Of a stretch of 64,000 nt of DNA, positions 27,996-37,018 are shown in pieces. Each line of letters begins with the position of its first letter. Within the stretch, counting starts at the first letter, position 1. The position numbers and the translations under genes are program-made. Source of the DNA: Actinophytocola sp963826035 (GTDB lineage Bacteria; Actinomycetota; Actinomycetes; Mycobacteriales; Pseudonocardiaceae); contig CAWGVZ010000004.1 of assembly GCA_963826035.1 (NCBI GenBank), forward strand, positions 434,001 through 498,000. Direction: 5' to 3'. Under the pieces are notes generated by a model. It did no database searches, had not been told where the DNA came from, and saw only the letters and a program-made list of their open reading frames with translations.

Positions 27996-29153
27996 TCAGT
28001 GACCTCCGGTGGATTCTTCGAGAAGCTCGGCGAACATGGCGCCGAGTCGGGGGTCCTCGACGTCCTTCTCCGCCAGGAAGTCGGCGAACAGGTCGGTCGG
28101 CGAGCGCCCGATCCGGGACGCCACGGCGCCGCCGGTGTCCGCCCGGGCGCGGAACTTTTCGTCGATCTGCACGTCGAGCGTGTTGGGCAGCTTCTCGCGG
28201 ACCAGGTCGGCCAGCCCGGCGCTGGCCTTCTGTGTGAGGATCACCCGCAGGAACGCGTCGCCTGCCTCCTCGCCGGCGGCCACCACCTCGTCGAGCGTGC
28301 CGCGCAGGGTGGCGAGCCGGCGGCTGCCGGCCAGCGGGACCGGCCGGATGGCGGCCCGGCTGTCGGGCGTGGCGTGCACGATCACCACGACCGGCTCGTT
28401 GTCCTCCTCACCGAAGTCCAGTGCGAGGGGCGAACCGGCGTAGGCGATCGGGCACGGCCCGTCGATCTGCTGGTAACGGTGCAGGTGGCCGAGGGCGGCG
28501 TAGTGCGTGTTCGTGGGGAACGCGTCCGGCGGCACCTCGTAGCCGAGCAGCTGGACCGCACGTTCGCCGCCACCCCACCGGCCGCCGAGCAGCGTGGTGT
28601 GCGTGGTGACGAGGTTGACGCTGTCGGCCGTGAACCCGGCGCACAGCGTCGCGATGATCGCCTTCACGCGGTTGGCGTAGTCCTGGTTGTGCTGGGCGGG
28701 GTTGTGCAGCAGGACCTCGGCCGCGCGGACGGCGATGCGGTGGGACAGGAACGGCAGGGCCGCGACCACCGCACGCTCCCCCGACCGCATGTCGAGGGTG
28801 ACGGTGCCGCCGTTGTCCGGGCGTTGCGGCGTGCCGACCACGTGCATGCCCAGCTCGCCGAGCACCGGCCGGTAGACGTCCTGCACGAGCCGTGCGTTGT
28901 CGTGGTTGCCGGCCAGCACCACCACGTGCCGGCCCTCGGCCCGCAGCGCCATGAGCGTGCGCATGACCAGGCCCTGGGCCTGCGGGCCCGGCGCGGCCGT
29001 CTCGAACAGGTCGCCCGCCACGATCACCAGGTCGACGTCCTCGTCGTCCGCCACCCGGACCAGGTGGCCGAGGACAGCGGTCTGTTCGTCGATACGTGGC
29101 TGGTTCTTCAGCACCTTGCCGACGTGCCAGTCGGCCGTGTGCAGGATCTTCAT
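27996..29153 (-). CDS. sbcD: exonuclease subunit SbcD (Mre11-like)
   Basis: 385 aa from ATG 29153 (MKILHTADWHVGKVL). Calcineurin-like phosphoesterase motifs: DxH in TADWHVG, GDLFE, GNHDN, a metal His in VTTHTT, and GHLHRYQQI. The nuclease subunit partners SbcC, encoded directly downstream with no gap. The capping domain follows at about residue 265 and a C-terminal helical part reaches SbcC. The gap to herA is 8 bp, so all four resection genes are one operon. Confidence 0.95.
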   Translation of the reverse strand: MKILHTADWHVGKVLKNQPRIDEQTAVLGHLVRVADDEDVDLVIVAGDLFETAAPGPQAQGLVMRTLMALRAEGRHVVVLAGNHDNARLVQDVYRPVLGELGMHVVGTPQRPDNGGTVTLDMRSGERAVVAALPFLSHRIAVRAAEVLLHNPAQHNQDYANRVKAIIATLCAGFTADSVNLVTTHTTLLGGRWGGGERAVQLLGYEVPPDAFPTNTHYAALGHLHRYQQIDGPCPIAYAGSPLALDFGEEDNEPVVVIVHATPDSRAAIRPVPLAGSRRLATLRGTLDEVVAAGEEAGDAFLRVILTQKASAGLADLVREKLPNTLDVQIDEKFRARADTGGAVASRIGRSPTDLFADFLAEKDVEDPRLGAMFAELLEESTGGH

Positions 29154-29161
29154 GAATGTCC

Positions 29162-30937
29162 TCAGAACGGGGGCGGGTCGTCGTCGAGGCCGGTGAACGG
29201 GTCGGCCGGCGCGGCCGGTCCGGTGTCGACGCCGGTCCACACGCCCTTCTCCGCCGGGCGGGTGGCCCACGCGGGGAAGGGGAACTCGATGGCCAGCGGC
29301 ACCGGGATGTCGGGCTGCGACACGAACATCGTCCCGGGTTTCGCGATCGTCGCCCGCTGGCGCTGGGCGGGCGGCAGGTAGCCGTACTCGGGTCGGGAAG
29401 CCTCGGCCGGGTCGAGCCGGCCGGCCACGCGGATCGAGCAGTTGGCCACGATGCGGCGCTCGACCTCGCTGGCCGTCTGCTGCGCGCCGATGAGGATCAC
29501 GCCGAGCGAGCGGCCGCGCTCGGCGACGTCGAGCAGGATCTGCTTGATCGGGCTGTCGCCCTCGCGCGGCGCGTACTTGTTCAGCTCGTCGAGCACGATG
29601 AACATGAGCGGCCGCGCGGTGCCCTGTTCCTCCTTGCGCCGGAACTCCTGACGCAGGGAGACACCCACCACGAACCGCTGCGCGCGGTCGGGCAGGTTGT
29701 GCAGGTCGATGACCGTGACCTGCGCGGCGGACGTGGTGAGCGAGCGGTCGCCCCGGTCCTTCAGGTCGGCGCGGATGATCACCGACAGCGGTTTGACGGC
29801 CGAGCGCAGGCGGCGCAGGAACGCGTTCACGCTGCCGGTGGAGGTGCTGCCGGCCACCCAGTCGCGGCGGGTGTCCTCGTCGAGCAGCTCGTCCTCGATC
29901 AGCCCGACCAGCTGCTCGAAGCTGCGCAGCGGGCCGCCGTTGCGCGCGTCGACGCCCGAGACGCTGATCGCGCCGTCCGTGCCGACCTTCACCAGGTCGC
30001 GACGCAGCCGGGCGGCCACCTGGCCGATGAGCATCGTGTACTGGCTGCGTTCGTCCTCGCCGTCGGCGAACACGAACGGCATGAGTTCCTGTTCGCAGAA
30101 CTCGGCGAGGGTCCAGTAGAACGGGCTGACCGCCTTGTCGCGGGCGCGGACGTCGGGGGTGCCGCTGGGGTCGCCGGGGCGCGGCGGCGCGAACACCTGG
30201 ACGTTGCGGAACGAGGTGGCCGGCAGCCCGAGCAGGCCGTACTTCTGGCGGGCGGCGTCGGTGAGGCGGGCGTTCTCGTAGTCGAGGAACAGCAGGTCCT
30301 CGCCCTTGACGCTGAAGATGAGCGCCTTGGTGTTGTGCGCCTCGCCGTGCAGGACGCCCGAGTTGAAGATCGAGTGCAGCAGGAACGTGGCGAAGCTGGT
30401 CTTCGTGGCGATGCCGGAGACCCCGGAGATCGACACGTGGCCGCCGCGGGTGCCGTCGACGAACTCGAAGTTCAGGTACACCGGCTGGCCGTCGCGGCCG
30501 AGCCCGACGGGGATCTTCGCGTCGGCCATCGTGTCGAAGTACAGGGCGGAGTCGCGCTCGGCGCCGGTGGCCCGGTGCACGGCCGTGCCGGGCCGCGGCG
30601 GCACGTAGATCTCGGGTTCGACGCGGGTGACCGTGACCTCGGCGACCTCGCTGACCTCGGCGGGCAGCGCGCCCTGCTCGATCAGGAACACGTCGGAGGC
30701 GAAGCGCGCGCCCTCGTGGCCCGCCTCGACCCCGGTGACCACGCCGGCGAGCTGCACCTCGGACCCGTCCGGCAGCTTTCTCCTGGTCACGACCACGTCG
30801 TCGAGCTGGAGGTACTGGTCGGCGGCGACGCCGACGGAGAACTCGAGCGGGCTGGCCGCCACCGTGCCGACCACCAGGCCGACGGGTTGGGCTACCCCGG
30901 TGACCGATCCGTTCGGCGAGCCGGCTGGCTCCGACAC
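29162..30937 (-). CDS. herA: HerA-like hexameric DNA translocase
   Basis: 591 aa from GTG 30937, preceded by AGAGGAGC; longer frames run into the repeat array. An N-terminal HAS-barrel-like beta domain (QPVGLVVGTVAASPLEFSVG) is followed by a FtsK/HerA-type ATPase with Walker B RPLMFIVLDELNKYAP and sensor-like SLGVILIGAQQTAS, ERRIVANCSIRVAG. The P-loop is deviant: SGVSGIATKTS near residues 171-181 has an extra residue and Thr instead of Gly before Lys. HerA pumps DNA for NurA in end resection. First gene of herA-sbcD-sbcC-nurA; the repeat array at 31030 lies just upstream. Confidence 0.82.
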   Translation of the reverse strand: MSEPAGSPNGSVTGVAQPVGLVVGTVAASPLEFSVGVAADQYLQLDDVVVTRRKLPDGSEVQLAGVVTGVEAGHEGARFASDVFLIEQGALPAEVSEVAEVTVTRVEPEIYVPPRPGTAVHRATGAERDSALYFDTMADAKIPVGLGRDGQPVYLNFEFVDGTRGGHVSISGVSGIATKTSFATFLLHSIFNSGVLHGEAHNTKALIFSVKGEDLLFLDYENARLTDAARQKYGLLGLPATSFRNVQVFAPPRPGDPSGTPDVRARDKAVSPFYWTLAEFCEQELMPFVFADGEDERSQYTMLIGQVAARLRRDLVKVGTDGAISVSGVDARNGGPLRSFEQLVGLIEDELLDEDTRRDWVAGSTSTGSVNAFLRRLRSAVKPLSVIIRADLKDRGDRSLTTSAAQVTVIDLHNLPDRAQRFVVGVSLRQEFRRKEEQGTARPLMFIVLDELNKYAPREGDSPIKQILLDVAERGRSLGVILIGAQQTASEVERRIVANCSIRVAGRLDPAEASRPEYGYLPPAQRQRATIAKPGTMFVSQPDIPVPLAIEFPFPAWATRPAEKGVWTGVDTGPAAPADPFTGLDDDPPPF

Positions 30938-31029
30938 GTGCGCTCCTCTTCGTGGTCCTGCGGGAGGTCTCGGCAGTCTATGTCCGGGGCCGGGCGATGT
31001 CCGGGAACCCCGGCGGGGCGTAGCCTCGC

Positions 31030-31191
31030 GAGTCGTACCGTCTCGACAGCGAGTCGTACCGTCTCGACAGCGAGTCGTACCGTCTCGACACTGAGTCGTA
31101 CCGTCCGAACGTGAGTCCTCCGTCGTCGGCGGCCGGTTTCGTACGACTCGGCGTCGAAACGGTACGACTCGGTGTTCATAACGTACGACTC
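31030..31191. repeat. 21-bp periodic array, forward then inverted
   Basis: Forward units beginning GAGTCGTACC start at 31030, 31051, 31072 and 31093, exactly 21 bp apart; a degenerate fifth (GAGTCCTCCG) is at 31113. Inverted units ending (G/C)GTACGACTC end at 31149, 31170 and 31191, again 21 bp apart. Two opposed blocks surround a centre near 31125, so a transcript could fold into a long branched hairpin. Located between the M1 peptidase stop and the herA start, both minus strand. Shares its core with the array at 54753. Confidence 0.9.
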
Positions 31192-31230
31192 GGTGCTGCG
31201 CGATAGGCCTCGGGACGGGACTCTGTGTGC

Positions 31231-32493
31231 TCAGGCTGGCAGAGCGGGTTCGAACAGCCACTCGGTGAACAGGAGCCCCAGATCCGCGTCCGTGTGGCGT
31301 TGGGCCAGTTCGGTGAAGTCCGTGGTCGTCGCGGTGTTGTGGCGGTGGGTCAGGGTCCACGTGCGCAGGATGGTGAAGAACGCCGCGTCGCCCACGCGTT
31401 CGCGAAGGGCGTGCAGCGTCAGCGCACCCCGTTGATACAGGCGATCGTCGAACATGTCTCTCGCCGACGGGGCGCCTATGCGCAGGGTTTGGGGTTGTCG
31501 CGACAGCAGCGCGCGAGAACGGGCTGCCAAGGCGGCCGCCGGTGGACCGTCCGAATGCTCGGACCACAGCCACTCCGCGTAGGCCGCGAACCCTTCGTTC
31601 AGCCAGATGTGTTGCCAGTCCGCCACACCCACGCTGTTGCCGAACCACTGGTGCGCCAGCTCATGCGCCACCAGCCGCTCGTGGCCCCGCCTGCCGTCCA
31701 CGTGGTTCGCGCCGAAGATCGACAGGCCCTGTGCCTCCACCGGCACCTCCAGGTCGTCCTCCGTCACCACCACGCCGTAGCCCTCGAACGGGTACGGGCC
31801 GAACAACTCCGTGAACGCCGACATCATCGCCGGTTGCCTGGCGAAGTCGGCGCGGGCCGCCCCCATCAACCGCGGCGGGACCGACACCAGCTGATCGCCC
31901 GGCAGGGACAACTGAGCGTACTGTCCTATTTGGACAGTCGCCAAGTACGTGGCCATCGGGGCGTCCTGTCGATACACCCACGTCGCGTTCGCACCGCGCA
32001 CGTCATGTGAGGCCAAGACTCCGTTCGCCACCACCGTGTACGCCGCCGGCGCGGTCACCGTCATCCGGTATGTCGACTTCTGGTCGACGCGGTCGTTGCA
32101 CGGGAACCACGACGGGGCGCCGATCGGCTGACCGGCCACGATCACCCCGTCGGTCAGCTCGTCCCAGCCGACCTCGCCCCAGTGGCGGGTGCGGATCGGC
32201 CGGGGGGTGCCCGAGTACCGGACCTCGACCGCCACGGGACCGGTCACCACGCCACGGATCCGCAGCTTTCCGTTGCGGTGCACGTACCTCGCCGGCTCGC
32301 CCGACAGGAGAACGCGGTCCACCCGGAACGTGCCCAGGTCCAGGACCACGGAGTTCAGCGGCGCCACCGGCATCACGGTCAGCACCGCCCGCGCGGTCAG
32401 CCGCCCGGTCGACGGCTTGTAGCCGAACTCCAGGTCGTAGTGCTCGACCCGGTAACCGGGGTCGCCATGGCCCTGGAAGTCGGTCAGCGCCAT
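31231..32493 (-). CDS. M1-family zinc aminopeptidase
   Basis: About 420 aa from ATG 32493. N-terminal beta domain (GYRVEHYDLEFGYKPSTGRL), then the gluzincin site HELAHQWFG with the third ligand in LNEGFAAYAEWLW. It is about half the length of full M1 aminopeptidases, keeping only the first two domains. The start overlaps the end of the Pls-like NRPS gene by about 10 bp, so the two are co-translated. From memory, the epsilon-polylysine-degrading enzyme of Streptomyces albulus is a Zn-dependent aminopeptidase, so self-protection or product trimming is a reasonable inference. Confidence 0.9.
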   Translation of the reverse strand: MALTDFQGHGDPGYRVEHYDLEFGYKPSTGRLTARAVLTVMPVAPLNSVVLDLGTFRVDRVLLSGEPARYVHRNGKLRIRGVVTGPVAVEVRYSGTPRPIRTRHWGEVGWDELTDGVIVAGQPIGAPSWFPCNDRVDQKSTYRMTVTAPAAYTVVANGVLASHDVRGANATWVYRQDAPMATYLATVQIGQYAQLSLPGDQLVSVPPRLMGAARADFARQPAMMSAFTELFGPYPFEGYGVVVTEDDLEVPVEAQGLSIFGANHVDGRRGHERLVAHELAHQWFGNSVGVADWQHIWLNEGFAAYAEWLWSEHSDGPPAAALAARSRALLSRQPQTLRIGAPSARDMFDDRLYQRGALTLHALRERVGDAAFFTILRTWTLTHRHNTATTTDFTELAQRHTDADLGLLFTEWLFEPALPA

Positions 32494-35400
32494 GCGGACA
32501 CGGGGTTGCCGAGCCACCTGGTACCGGCCGGCACGTTCTCCCCCCGCATCACCAGCGAGGCCGGGCCGATGGTCGTGTCGGCCCCCACCGTGGTGCCGGG
32601 CAGCACGATCCCGTGCGGGCCGAGCGTCGCGCCGGCGCCGAGCGTCACCTGGTCCATACGCAAGATCCGATCATGGAACAGGTGGGTCTGTACAACGCAC
32701 CCCCGGTTCACGGTCGCGCCGTCGCCCAGCCGCACCAGATCCGCCTCCGGCAGCCAGTACGACTCGCACCACACGCCCCGGCCCACGCGCGCACCCAGAG
32801 CACGCAGCCAACCGTTCATGACCGGCGTACCACCGGCACCGCCGACCAGCCACGGCACCGCCAGCACCTCGACGAACGTGTCCGCCAGCTCGTTGCGCCA
32901 CACGAAACCGCTCCACAACGGATGGTTCACCGCGCGGAACCGCCCCACCAGCAACCACTTCGCGGCGATCGCCACCACGCAGGCCACCACACCGGCACCG
33001 GCCAGCAGGAGACCGCCGACCCACCAGAAGCTCCCCAGCGCCGCGAGCCCCGCGAGCAGCAGCACGGTCAGCGCCACCGAGCACATCACCGGCACCACCC
33101 GGCACAGCTCCACCAGCGTGCGGGCCACCAGCAGCCGGGCCGGCGGATCGTACGTCCGCGCCGCGCCGCCGTCCTCCGCCACCCGCGGCAGCTTCATGGG
33201 CGGCATGCCCAGGTAGGAACTGCCGGTCTTCGCCCGCTTCGGTGCGGCCGACAACACTCCGACCAGACCGCGTTTCGGCACCGAACGACCAGGTCCGGCC
33301 ATCCCGGAGTTGCCGAGGAACGCCCGCTTGCCCACCCGGACGGCGGCGATCCGCAGCCACCCGCCGCCCAGCTCGTAGCCGGCGACCATCGTGTCGTCCG
33401 CCAGGAACGCGCCGTCGCCGATGGTGGTCATGGCGGGCAGCGCGACCACCGTGGACGCCTCCACCCCGCGACCGACCCGCATGCCCAGCGCGCGCAGCCA
33501 CACCGGGGTGAACAGGCTGGCGTACAAGGGAAACAGCCGGCTGCGGGCGGAGTCCATGAGCCGCGTGGTGGTCCACGCCTGCCACGCGACCCGGCCACGG
33601 ACCGGGTGGTAGCCCTCACGCAGCCCGATGCCCAGCAGCCGCACGCTCACCAGGATCAGCAACGCGTGCGTGGCGAGCCAGGCCACGGTCACCAAGGGGA
33701 CCGCCAGCAGCGCGGCACCCAGCGCCTCGCCCAACGAAGCGGCACCGCGGGTGAACAGCACGGTCAGGTAGATCGCCGGCAGCGCGGAAACGGCCGGCAG
33801 CAACGCGAGCGCCACGGACGTCGCGTCGTAGGCGAGTGACCAGCGGCGCGACCGCGGCGGACGGGCCTTCGGCCAGCGGTGCGCGGCCTTGCCCTCCTTG
33901 GTCGCCGGGACGCCGCCCCAACGCTGCCCGGTCGGGACCGAGCCGAGCACACCCGAGCCGGGCGCGATCTCGGCCCGCTTGCCGACCCGCGCGCCGGGGA
34001 ACAGGGTGCTGCGCATGCCGATCGTGGCGCCCGCACCGACGCGGAGCTTGCCGATGTGCACGACGTCGCCGTCGACCCAGTGCCCGGACAGGTCCACCTC
34101 CGGCTCGACCGCACTGCCCCGGCCGAGCCGCAGCATGCCGGTGACCGGCGGAACGGAGTGCAGGTCCACGTCGGGGGCGATGCGGGCCCCGAGCGCCCGC
34201 GCGTAGTGCGTGAGCCACGAACCGGACAGCTCGGTCGCGCCGGAGCGCTCGGCCAGCTGCTCGGCGAACCACAACCGCAGGTGGACGCCGCCACCGCGCG
34301 GGTAGGTGCCCGGCCGGACGCCGCGCAGCAGCAGCCGCGCACCACCGGCGGCGATGGCGAGGCGTCCCGGCGGGCTGAACAGCACGAGCCAGCCGGCGCC
34401 GACCAGCCACCAGGAGACGGTGGGCAGCCACGGCACGGTCAGCACGTTCCCGAGCGCGGCGAGCGCCACCGTCCAGCGCAGCCCGACGAGCGTGAACAAC
34501 GGCAGCATCAGCAGGGTCTGCACGACCGCCGCGCGCCGCGGGACCGGCGTGACCACATGGGTCGGGGCGTGGTCGCCGGCCAGGTCGTCGAGCCGGGCGG
34601 CGAGCGCGGCGAGCGTCGGGTTGTGGTAGACGTCGCTGACCGACACGGTCGGATGGTCGGCGCGGACCAGCGACACCAGCCGGGCCGCGGCGAGGCTGCC
34701 GCCGCCGGCCGCGAAGAAGTCGGCCGCCGGACCCGCGGGCGCGACCCCGAGCACGTCGGCCCACCGCTGCGCCAGCCACGCCTGGGTGCCGTGCAGTTCG
34801 ACCGGCTCCTCGGCGGGACCGGGCAGCGGCAGTGCTAACGGCCATGGCAGCGCGGCCCGGTCGACCTTTCCGGACGTGCGGGTGGGCAGCGTGTCTACCA
34901 CCGCGAGCCGCGGCACGAGGGCGGCGGGCAGCGCCTCACGCAGCCGGGTGAGCGCGCCGTCCGCGTCGAAGCCGGCCGCCGTGACCAGGTAGCCGACCAG
35001 CAACTGCGTGCCGCTGGCCGTGGTCTGAACGGCGGCCGCCGCGCCCGTGACCCCCGGCAGCGCCTGCAACGCCGCGTCGACTTCGCCGAGCTCGATACGG
35101 CGGCCGCCGAGCTTGACCTGCTCGTCGGCGCGGCCGAGGAAGACCAGGCCCTCGGGTTCGGCCCGGACCAGGTCACCACTGCGGTAGGCCCGGTCCCAGC
35201 CGAGCGCGGGCAGCGGCGCGTACTTCTCCGCGTCCTTCGCCGGGTCGAGGTAGCGGGCCAGCCCGACGCCGCCGATCACCAGCTCGCCCGTGCCGCCCAT
35301 GGGCACAACCTCACCCGCCGCATCCACTACGGCGAGATCCCAGCCATCGAGCGGCAGCCCGATGCGCACCGGACCCGCGCCGCCGAGGCGGGCGGCGCAG

Positions 35401-36341
35401 GCGACGACCGTCGCCTCGGTCGGCCCGTAGGTGTTCCACACCTCGCGGCCCTCCACGGCCAGCCGCTCGGCCAGCTCGGCCGGGCAGGCCTCGCCGCCGA
35501 GGATGAGCAGCCGCACGTCGTCGAGCGCCTCGGCCGGCCACAGCGCTACCAGCGTCGGCACGGTCGACACGACCGTGATCTCCTGCTCGACCAGCCACGG
35601 GCCGAGGTCGACGCCCGTACGGACCAGCCAACGCGGGGCGGGCACCAGGCAGGCGCCGTTACGCCAGGCCAGCCACATCTCCTCGCAGGAGGCGTCGAAC
35701 GCGACCGACAGGCCGGCGAGCACCCGGTCGTCCGGGCCGATGGGCTCTACCGACCCGTCGGCCAGGAACAACCCGGCCTCGGCGTCGACGAACGCCGCGG
35801 CATTGCGGTGGGTGACCGCGACGCCCTTGGGCCGGCCGGTGGAGCCGGACGTGAAGATGATCCACGCGTCGTCGTCCGGGCCGGTCGCGCCGGCACGGCC
35901 GGCCGGCAGGTCGCGCATGGTGAGCTCGCGGTCGGCACCGAGCACGGCGCACACGCCGGCCTCGCCGAACACCAGGTCGGCGCGCTCGTCCGGGTCCTCG
36001 GCGTCGACCGGCACGTACGCGGCACCCGCGGCCAGCACGGCGAGGATCGCCACGTAGAGGTCCGCCGTGCCCGACGGCACCCGGATGCCGACGCGGTCGC
36101 CGACCCCGATGCCCTCGGCCGTGAGCTTCTGGGCCAGTTCACCGACCGTGGTGAGCAGCTCGACGTAGGTCAGCGCACCGCCCCCGGCGTCGAGAGCTAG
36201 TGCGTGCGGATGCCGGGCGGCGGTGTCGGCCAGCACGTCGACCAGGGTGCGCGCCGGTGTGGCGGCGGCACCGTCGAACCGGCCGAGCGGCGGCTCGAGC
36301 GAGACGAGCAGGGTGTCCAACGGATCATGGACGGCGGTCAT
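32484..36341 (-). CDS. Pls/PosA-like single-module NRPS (poly-amino-acid synthetase)
   Basis: 1285 aa. The adenylation domain (~20-500) has IIFTSGSTGRPKGVAVTH, FDASCEEMWLAWRNGA, NTYGPTEATVVA, YRSGDLVRAEPEG and TRTSGKVDRAALPW. The carrier domain (~535-610) has FFAAGGGSLAAARLV with the phosphopantetheine Ser. Then about six membrane helices alternate with three soluble hexapeptide-repeat (LbH-like) domains. There is no condensation or thioesterase domain. This is the architecture of epsilon-poly-L-lysine synthetase Pls (1319 aa), which polymerises one basic amino acid at the membrane. The product here is unproven. Co-translated with an M1 peptidase downstream. Confidence 0.9.
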   Translation of the reverse strand: MTAVHDPLDTLLVSLEPPLGRFDGAAATPARTLVDVLADTAARHPHALALDAGGGALTYVELLTTVGELAQKLTAEGIGVGDRVGIRVPSGTADLYVAILAVLAAGAAYVPVDAEDPDERADLVFGEAGVCAVLGADRELTMRDLPAGRAGATGPDDDAWIIFTSGSTGRPKGVAVTHRNAAAFVDAEAGLFLADGSVEPIGPDDRVLAGLSVAFDASCEEMWLAWRNGACLVPAPRWLVRTGVDLGPWLVEQEITVVSTVPTLVALWPAEALDDVRLLILGGEACPAELAERLAVEGREVWNTYGPTEATVVACAARLGGAGPVRIGLPLDGWDLAVVDAAGEVVPMGGTGELVIGGVGLARYLDPAKDAEKYAPLPALGWDRAYRSGDLVRAEPEGLVFLGRADEQVKLGGRRIELGEVDAALQALPGVTGAAAAVQTTASGTQLLVGYLVTAAGFDADGALTRLREALPAALVPRLAVVDTLPTRTSGKVDRAALPWPLALPLPGPAEEPVELHGTQAWLAQRWADVLGVAPAGPAADFFAAGGGSLAAARLVSLVRADHPTVSVSDVYHNPTLAALAARLDDLAGDHAPTHVVTPVPRRAAVVQTLLMLPLFTLVGLRWTVALAALGNVLTVPWLPTVSWWLVGAGWLVLFSPPGRLAIAAGGARLLLRGVRPGTYPRGGGVHLRLWFAEQLAERSGATELSGSWLTHYARALGARIAPDVDLHSVPPVTGMLRLGRGSAVEPEVDLSGHWVDGDVVHIGKLRVGAGATIGMRSTLFPGARVGKRAEIAPGSGVLGSVPTGQRWGGVPATKEGKAAHRWPKARPPRSRRWSLAYDATSVALALLPAVSALPAIYLTVLFTRGAASLGEALGAALLAVPLVTVAWLATHALLILVSVRLLGIGLREGYHPVRGRVAWQAWTTTRLMDSARSRLFPLYASLFTPVWLRALGMRVGRGVEASTVVALPAMTTIGDGAFLADDTMVAGYELGGGWLRIAAVRVGKRAFLGNSGMAGPGRSVPKRGLVGVLSAAPKRAKTGSSYLGMPPMKLPRVAEDGGAARTYDPPARLLVARTLVELCRVVPVMCSVALTVLLLAGLAALGSFWWVGGLLLAGAGVVACVVAIAAKWLLVGRFRAVNHPLWSGFVWRNELADTFVEVLAVPWLVGGAGGTPVMNGWLRALGARVGRGVWCESYWLPEADLVRLGDGATVNRGCVVQTHLFHDRILRMDQVTLGAGATLGPHGIVLPGTTVGADTTIGPASLVMRGENVPAGTRWLGNPVSAWR

Positions 36342-36508
36342 CGATCACCGGCCGAACGCAGACGCAACAGATCCTCCGGGAGTCGGGCCACACCGCGCCC
36401 CGACCGGCAGCAGGCAGCTTGCCCGGGCCGTAGCGGCCGGGCGACCTGCGAGTTTACCGCGCCGTCCGGCGTTCGCTCGCCGACCTCCCCCGGAAAGTGA
36501 GCGAACAC

Positions 36509-36793
36509 TCAGCCCTTGCCGGCCGCCGCCCTGGCCGCGATGCGCGCCTGGACCTCGGGCCGGCGCAGCGGCGGCACGGTGGTGGGCGGCTGCTTGCGCG
36601 GCGGCAGTTCGGCCAGCAACCGGGTGGTGGTGGCCGTGACTTCGGCGACCGCCGCCTCGAACGCGGCCCTGGTGTTGTCGGAGACGGACTGGATGCCGCT
36701 GACCTTGCGGATGTACTGGCGGGCGGCCGCCTCGATCTCCTCAGCGGTGGCGGCGGGCTCCAACCCGCGCAGCGCGGTGATGTTTCGGCACAT
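36509..36793 (-). CDS. DUF2277-family small protein
   Basis: 94 aa from ATG 36793 (MCRNITALRGLEPAATAEEI). The MCRNI opening, the EEIEAAARQYIRKVSGIQ helix and the SDNTRAAFEAAVAEVTATTT segment with a Pro/Arg-rich end fit DUF2277 precisely. The family is widespread in actinobacteria and has no known function. Monocistronic by appearance; 167 bp separate it from the NRPS start. Confidence 0.85.
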   Translation of the reverse strand: MCRNITALRGLEPAATAEEIEAAARQYIRKVSGIQSVSDNTRAAFEAAVAEVTATTTRLLAELPPRKQPPTTVPPLRRPEVQARIAARAAAGKG

Positions 36794-37018
36794 GCCCCCG
36801 AGCCTACGGATCGGTACCGACAGTCGAACGACGATCGAATGGGGAAGAAGTCGCGAACAGTATCCGATTTTCGAAAACTTGTACCGCTTTGGTCGATTGA
36901 TCACCCGTCGCCCACGCCTCACGCTGAAGCTGTCCGGCCCCGCCGGACATCCCGGTCCGCGCGACGGTGCGCCCTGCCTCGTCACGCGGACCTTCCCCGC
37001 GACGTGTGGAGGCACCCC

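Noticed and set aside
31030..31191. CRISPR array
   Set aside because: Units are 21 bp with no unique spacers, they switch orientation midway, and no cas genes are present.
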